Below are positions 59,452 to 64,000 of a stretch of DNA of 64,000 nucleotides, piece after piece (position 1 is the first letter of the stretch; every line of letters begins with the position of its first letter). This DNA comes from CAMNAO01 sp045605145 (GTDB lineage: Bacteria; Bacillota; Clostridia; Oscillospirales; Oscillospiraceae), in assembly GCA_045605145.1 (NCBI GenBank), contig JAZUPH010000073.1, positions 1-64,000 on the forward strand, in the 5' to 3' direction. Under the pieces are notes generated by a model. It made no database searches. It was not told the DNA's origin and saw nothing but the letters and a program-made list of their open reading frames with translations. The translations under genes were made by a program, and so were the position numbers.

Positions 59452-60546
59452 ATGCATATTTTTCTCACAGGTCCCGTACAGGTGGGCAAAAGCACCGCAA
59501 TAAAAAAATATCTTGCTGCCCACAGATCTGTGCGGTTGGGCGGTTTCGTCACCGTAAGCGACTTCGACAACGCCGACGGTGCCATGGCGCAGGTACTGCT
59601 GCGCCCCGCCGGGGACACCAACGGCGGCTACAGAGTCGGTCTGCGCTTCGGTCAGGGGCGGCACGAGTCCTATCCAAAGATTTTCGACCGGTACGGCCCC
59701 GCCATGCTGGAAGGCACAGATTGCGATCTTATCCTGATGGATGAGGTGGGCTTTATGGAAAGTCAGGCCGAGCAGTTTGCCGCCGCCGTATTGCGCACCC
59801 TTGACGGCAGTACCCCGGTGCTGGGTGTTATTAAGCCCAGGCACACGGCCCTGCTTGACGCCATCCGCAGCCACCCGGAGGTCTGCGTCATCGAGGTAAG
59901 CGAGGCAAACCGGGACAGTATTCCGGCCCTGATAGAGGGGCTGATGTCCCCTGCCCTGCCCGGTGTAGGCGGGCTGATCGTTTCGGCGGGCCTGAGCTCA
60001 CGAATGGGTGATTTCAAACCCCTGCTGCCTCTTGGCGGCAAGCCAATGCTGCAGCACACAATCGATAATATGCGCCGGGCCGGCGCACAGGAAATCGCCG
60101 TTGTCACCGGGCACCGGGCAGAAGACCTGCGCCCCATAATCGCCGCCATGGGCGCCCGGGAAGTGTACAACCCCGACTATGCAACCACTCAGATGTTCGA
60201 CTCGATAAAGCTGGGTCTGGGCTATCTCGCCAACAGGGTCGGGCGCATTCTTATGACCCCCGTGGACAACCCCGCTATCGCCCCAGAGACTTTTGCCGCT
60301 GTCCTCGGTGAAAGCGCCCCCATCGTACGCCCCGAGTATAAGGGCGTGGGCGGGCACCCCCTGCTGTTTGACAGCCGGCTTGCCCGCTTCCTTGCGGTGT
60401 ATGACGGCCCCGGGGGGATGCGCGGCGCAATGGAAAGCTGCGGCATTGCAATAAAACAGGTGCCGGTAGATGACATTGGCATCGACCTTGACGCCGACAC
60501 GCCGGAAGAGTATACCCGCCTGTGCGAATACTGGGCGCAAAGATAA
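59452..60546 (+). CDS. THEP1-type NTPase fused to MobA/MocA-type nucleotidyltransferase
   Basis: 364 residues from the ATG with TTGAGG upstream. Residues 1-165: a P-loop NTPase of the THEP1/DUF265 type with Walker A GPVQVGKST (7-15) and Walker B ILMDEVGFMES (about 94-104). Residues 172-364: a nucleotidyltransferase of the MobA/MocA group with GLIVSAGLSSRMGDFKPLLPL, VVTGHRAEDL and the metal-binding TPVDNPAI (about 268-275). MocA/MobA add CMP or GMP to molybdopterin. The fusion, the ModE-like neighbour and the transporter suggest a role in maturing a molybdenum cofactor; activity and nucleotide are inferred. Confidence 0.88.
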   Translation: MHIFLTGPVQVGKSTAIKKYLAAHRSVRLGGFVTVSDFDNADGAMAQVLLRPAGDTNGGYRVGLRFGQGRHESYPKIFDRYGPAMLEGTDCDLILMDEVGFMESQAEQFAAAVLRTLDGSTPVLGVIKPRHTALLDAIRSHPEVCVIEVSEANRDSIPALIEGLMSPALPGVGGLIVSAGLSSRMGDFKPLLPLGGKPMLQHTIDNMRRAGAQEIAVVTGHRAEDLRPIIAAMGAREVYNPDYATTQMFDSIKLGLGYLANRVGRILMTPVDNPAIAPETFAAVLGESAPIVRPEYKGVGGHPLLFDSRLARFLAVYDGPGGMRGAMESCGIAIKQVPVDDIGIDLDADTPEEYTRLCEYWAQR

Positions 60547-60556
60547 CACAAGAAGC

Positions 60557-60590
60557 AAGGGTGCAGTCCTGTGACTGCACCCTTTGATTT
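60557..60590. terminator. Bidirectional terminator
   Basis: AAGGGTGCAGTC-CTGT-GACTGCACCCTT then TGATTTTATT, between convergent genes. Confidence 0.85.
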
Positions 60591-60592
60591 TA

Positions 60593-61996
60593 TTACATTT
60601 GCCCGGTACGCTCTTTATATAACTTCAACGACAGAACTGCCGCCACCACAAAAGCGATAGCCTCTGCCGCCGGGAACACGAGCCAGACTATATCAGCCGC
60701 GTTGGGCAAAAGCGACAGTGCCCACGCGCCCGGCAGAATAATGACAGCCTGACGCAGGAGGGAAATCAGGAGAGAATACATCCCGTTGCCCAGAGCCTGG
60801 CACACACCCTGAAGGATCACATTGATGCCCACAAAGATATATCCGGCAGCAATTATCCGCACGGCCCGCGTACACATAACAAGGGCCGCATCGCTCAGGC
60901 TGAAAATCCCCACGATCTGAGGAGCAAACAGCTCAAATAGGACTGTCGCCGCCGTCATTATGCCGGACACATATATCAGATCCCAGCGGACAGCACCGCG
61001 TATACGCGCCTTGTCACGGGCACCGAAGTTGAAGCCGATGACAGGTATGCTGGCATTGTTAAGAGCTAAGGAAGGCATGAAAGCAAAACTCTGCAGTTTG
61101 TTATAAATGCCGTAGGCGGCAAGGGCAGTCTGGGAAATGCCGCCCAGGATCATGTTGATGCCATAGGCACTGACAGAACCCAGTGTCTGCATTACTATTG
61201 CAGGGGCACCGACCCGGTAGATCTGTGCGATTATATCTTTTCTGGGCACCACATAGGAGAGATGATTCTTTACCTCTTTATTAAGCACAAAGTGCAAAAT
61301 ACACACAACCACTGCGCCACAGCCCTGACCAATAACAGTGGCAAGGGCGGCACCCTTCACGCCCATGGCAGGCAGACCGAATTTGCCGAAGATCAGTATC
61401 GGGTCAAGAATGATGTTGGTCAGCGCACCGATGAGCTGACCGGTCATGGTGGCAACAGTTTTGCCCGTCGCCTGAAGCATTTTTTCAAAAGTCATATAGC
61501 CCACATTGGCGAAGGCACCCACGGTAATAACGCGCATATATTGGGCGGCCAGCTGCAGCGTCACAGGGTCGGAGGTCTGACCCGAAAGATACAGATCAGT
61601 AGCGGTGAGGCCAAACAGCAGGATCAGCAGATAAAAAGCGATGCCCAGGAAAATGGAATTGCCCGCGACGCGGTTCGCCCGCTCATAGTTGCGCTCACCA
61701 AGGCTTTTTGAAAGTGCCGCGTTGACGCCCACCCCTGTACCGACGCAGACTCCTGTTATAAGCATCTGCACGGGAAAAACCAGGGTAAGGGCACTGACAG
61801 CCTTGTCGCTCATGTCGGCGATACCCGCCGCAGTTATCTGAGAGACGTAATAACTGTCCACAACATTGTACAGTGCCTGCACCAGCATGGACAGCACCAT
61901 GGGTGCCGCCATGGTAATAAGCAGTTTGGGCATGGACATTATGCCCATTTTGTTGCCGGCAGGCGCGATGCGCTTTGCCTTGAGTGAAGGACTCAT
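60593..61996 (-). CDS. MATE-family efflux transporter
   Basis: 467 residues from the ATG preceded by CAGGAGGAAAAC. Twelve membrane helices by hydrophobicity, with two homologous halves; landmarks PMVLSMLVQALYNVVDSYYV, GVGVNAALSKSLGERNYERA and GFNFGARDKARIRGAVR are typical of the DinF/NorM-like MATE proteins of Clostridia. Exports cationic compounds in exchange for sodium or protons; substrate unknown. Single gene. Confidence 0.94.
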   Translation of the reverse strand: MSPSLKAKRIAPAGNKMGIMSMPKLLITMAAPMVLSMLVQALYNVVDSYYVSQITAAGIADMSDKAVSALTLVFPVQMLITGVCVGTGVGVNAALSKSLGERNYERANRVAGNSIFLGIAFYLLILLFGLTATDLYLSGQTSDPVTLQLAAQYMRVITVGAFANVGYMTFEKMLQATGKTVATMTGQLIGALTNIILDPILIFGKFGLPAMGVKGAALATVIGQGCGAVVVCILHFVLNKEVKNHLSYVVPRKDIIAQIYRVGAPAIVMQTLGSVSAYGINMILGGISQTALAAYGIYNKLQSFAFMPSLALNNASIPVIGFNFGARDKARIRGAVRWDLIYVSGIMTAATVLFELFAPQIVGIFSLSDAALVMCTRAVRIIAAGYIFVGINVILQGVCQALGNGMYSLLISLLRQAVIILPGAWALSLLPNAADIVWLVFPAAEAIAFVVAAVLSLKLYKERTGQM

Positions 61997-62130
61997 GTTT
62001 TCCTCCTGTGAATATATCAATATGATTATAAGCATTTTACCACATTCTCCGCAAAAAGGTAATTACATTTGATACACGAACCTCTCGCCTGCCGCGTTTG
62101 CTTTTTACGCCGGTTATTTTGCGTTTTTAC

Positions 62131-62159
62131 TTGTAACCTTTGTCGAATATTGCTATAAT
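62131..62159 (+). promoter_or_regulatory. Promoter of the dnaD-dnaC-like genes
   Basis: TTGTAA, 17 bases, TATAAT, with about 75 bases to the ATG. Confidence 0.75.
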
Positions 62160-62237
62160 GATTGTGATTATTTTGGGATATTGCATCCATGTGATGCTCA
62201 TACCGTGTTTATCCCGCAGCAAAGGTGGTGTCGGCAT

Positions 62238-63209
62238 ATGGAGAATAAGGCAAGGATCGTCGCCAATGCAGGCACCGTTTCCATGAGCAATGAGGCAGCA
62301 GACAGGCTCATACGCCGTCAGAACGGCACTGCTACACTGCTGTACATACATATTCTGCGCCACGGCGGAGTGTATGACCCCGCCAGAGCAGAAGCCGATC
62401 TGGGGCTTGACCCATCCCATCTGCGCACCGCATTTGGCGTGCTCAGCCAGGAGGGGCTGGTCACCACAGGAGACAATGTGCAGACACCGGCACAAGCAGC
62501 GAATCCTGCGCCCCCGCTGCTGCAGGAGGATAAGCTGCCGGAGTACACCACCGAGGACATCAAGAAGCGCCTGGCAGTGGACAAAGTGTTTACCGAACTG
62601 CACAAGGCTGTGCAGAGCATGCTGGGCAAGCTGCTCAGTTCGGACGACACGATAAAGCTGTACGGTATATACGACAATCTTGGTCTGCCGCCCGAGGTGA
62701 TACTGCACCTGGTGGGGCACTGCATAAGCCAGACCAAGAAGCGCAGCGGCCCCGGCCGCATGCCCACCATGCGCTACATAGAGAAGGCGGCCTATCAGTG
62801 GGAGCGGGAGGGTATCAACTCCCTGGAGATGGCGGATGCGCATATCCGCCGCATTGACCGGCTGTATGAGATGGAGGGTGCCATGGCTGCAGCCCTGCAG
62901 ATACACGGGCGCGGGCTTTCCACCACAGAGCGTGCTTACATTGCATCATGGTTGGACATGGGTTATACCCCCGACGCCGTTGCAATCGCCTACGACCGGA
63001 CGGTGACGCGCACCGGGCGCATGAACTGGAAATATATCGACAGCATAATGAAAAGCTGGCACAGCAAAGGGCTGCACAGCCCTGCCGAAATTGAGCGCGG
63101 CGACAGCAAACCGGGCGGAGCATCCGCCGGGCAGAACACACCGCAGCAGAGTGCAACCCTGGAAGATTTTGAACGCATGAAGCGTTATCTTGAAGACGGA
63201 GGGCACTAA
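62238..63209 (+). CDS. DnaD-domain primosome protein
   Basis: 323 residues from the ATG with AAAGGTGGTG upstream; the longer frame to 62181 lacks a site. An N-terminal winged-helix part (LLYIHILRHGGVYDPARAEADLG, HLRTAFGVLSQEGLVTT) is followed by two DnaD/DnaB_2-type modules: MRYIEKAAYQWEREGINSLEMAD and the DRTVTRTGRMNWKYIDSIM...WHSKGLHSPAEIE motif. These help load the replicative helicase in Firmicutes. The helicase-loader gene follows after 48 bases, the expected pairing. Confidence 0.9.
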   Translation: MENKARIVANAGTVSMSNEAADRLIRRQNGTATLLYIHILRHGGVYDPARAEADLGLDPSHLRTAFGVLSQEGLVTTGDNVQTPAQAANPAPPLLQEDKLPEYTTEDIKKRLAVDKVFTELHKAVQSMLGKLLSSDDTIKLYGIYDNLGLPPEVILHLVGHCISQTKKRSGPGRMPTMRYIEKAAYQWEREGINSLEMADAHIRRIDRLYEMEGAMAAALQIHGRGLSTTERAYIASWLDMGYTPDAVAIAYDRTVTRTGRMNWKYIDSIMKSWHSKGLHSPAEIERGDSKPGGASAGQNTPQQSATLEDFERMKRYLEDGGH

Positions 63210-63257
63210 CCCCGCCGAAACACAAAATGCCGCACAGGCGGCAGAATGGAGATATAC

Positions 63258-64000
63258 ATGGCCGGTGACGGTAAAATAACAGCAAGGGCGATGGACGCCC
63301 TGCAGCGCCGAAAAACTGAAAGAGAGGCAATGTACCGCCGCCGTCGGGAAGATGTATTTGCCAGAAACAGCGCCGCCAAAGAGCTTGACGGCCGCATCCG
63401 TGCTTTGCCGGTGCAGGCGCTGCGCGCCACTTTGGAGGGCGGAGACGATGCACAGGAAAAGATCGCGCTTATAAAGCACGACAGCTTCCTGCTGAGGGAG
63501 GAGCTGGCGCGTGAGCTGGCGCTTATGGGCCTTCCCCACGACTGGCTTGAAGAGGATTATTACTGCAAAGAGTGCCGTGACACCGGGTATGTGGACGGCA
63601 GAATGTGCGCCTGCCTTAAGGAGCTGGTCGCGAAAGAGCAGACCAAAGAGCTGTCCAGTCTTTTGGATATGGGCGGCGAAACATTCTCCAGCTTCAGACT
63701 GAGCATGTACGACGACAAGCCCGACCCTGTTACCCATGTTTCGCCCAGGGCAGTGATGGAGGTTGTCCTCGGCGTGTGCAAACGTTTTGCACGGGATTTC
63801 GGCGCAGTGCCGGAAAACCTGCTGATGAGCGGCGGCACAGGTCTGGGCAAGACCTTCCTGTCCACCTGCATAGCCAATGAAGTGTCCAAGGCCGGTTATT
63901 CCGTGGTCTATGCCTCCGCTGCGAGCTGTTTTGCCCGATTTGAGGACGAAAAATTTTCCCGCTATGATACCGAGGCGCAGGAGGATGTTGACCGCTATCT
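63258..64000 (+). CDS. DnaC/DnaI-type helicase loader (partial, runs off the right edge)
   Basis: At least 247 residues; the end is outside the window. The ATG at 63258 has GGAG six bases upstream; another ATG 12 bases earlier has no site. N-terminal helical part, a four-cysteine zinc knuckle YYCKECRDTGYVDGRMCACL (near 97-116), then the AAA+ domain with Walker A SGGTGLGKTFLS. Loads the DnaB-type helicase together with the DnaD-like protein encoded upstream. Confidence 0.9.
   Translation, partial: MAGDGKITARAMDALQRRKTEREAMYRRRREDVFARNSAAKELDGRIRALPVQALRATLEGGDDAQEKIALIKHDSFLLREELARELALMGLPHDWLEEDYYCKECRDTGYVDGRMCACLKELVAKEQTKELSSLLDMGGETFSSFRLSMYDDKPDPVTHVSPRAVMEVVLGVCKRFARDFGAVPENLLMSGGTGLGKTFLSTCIANEVSKAGYSVVYASAASCFARFEDEKFSRYDTEAQEDVDRY

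Overview
This window looks like ordinary chromosome from a fairly GC-rich, Gram-positive anaerobe of the Clostridia, most likely an Oscillospirales/Ruminococcaceae-type gut bacterium. That placement is inferred from gene content and order: a PrmC-DUF1385 pair, a MurT/GatD-like pair, a DUF1292 protein, a DnaD-type primosome protein next to a DnaC-type loader, a T-box in front of cysS, Firmicutes-style ribosomal leaders, and strong extended Shine-Dalgarno sites. No phage, insertion sequence, CRISPR array or plasmid signature was seen.

Layout. 1-4086 is an arginine block (end of argG, argH, a lipoprotein plus permease for an amino-acid ABC transporter, argF). An AAC(6')-like acetyltransferase and a tRNA-Thr(CGU) follow on the minus strand. 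From 16706 down to 5348 there is one long minus-strand run: DUF1385, prmC, recA, recX, rimO, pgsA, T-box-cysS, polA, rimI, tsaD. 16881-22562 holds a phosphopantetheinyl transferase and two glycoside hydrolases, GH31 and a domain-swapped GH3. 22747-25044 is rpmG-secE-nusG-rplK-rplA. 25275-29036 carries ruvX, a small membrane protein, and a MurT/GatD-like/HAD operon. 29470-37194 has a five-LysM secreted protein, rluA-type synthase, tmcAL, ackA, rplU-rpmA and metG. 37195-46622 has a probable small RNA, membrane-anchored proteins, a two-component system, prmA and a GlmU-like nucleotidyltransferase. 46702-50753 has a PrsA-like foldase, a probable 6S RNA, DUF1292 and infC-rpmI-rplT. 50989-55633 has murC and an MBOAT/DHHW acyltransferase pair. 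55910-60546 has two uncharacterised proteins and a molybdate-type locus. 60593-64000 has a MATE exporter, dnaD-like and dnaC-like genes.

How the genes fit together. Most of the window is housekeeping: arginine synthesis, translation factors and modification, DNA repair, cell-wall precursor synthesis. The accessory-looking parts are the glycosidases, the secreted LysM protein, the surface acyltransferase pair and the molybdate locus.

The most unusual items are: (a) a single protein joining a THEP1-type NTPase to a MobA/MocA-type nucleotidyltransferase, divergent from a ModE-type regulator across a 25-bp palindrome and downstream of a FecCD-type transporter with no binding protein; (b) a GatD-like partner of MurT that has lost the nucleophilic cysteine; (c) an apparent AUA start codon in infC; (d) a free-standing small RNA with a three-way junction and its own promoter and terminator at 37421-37535; (e) a circularly permuted GH3 enzyme with a palindromic operator. 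Coordinates of starts were chosen by Shine-Dalgarno position, not simply by the longest open frame.
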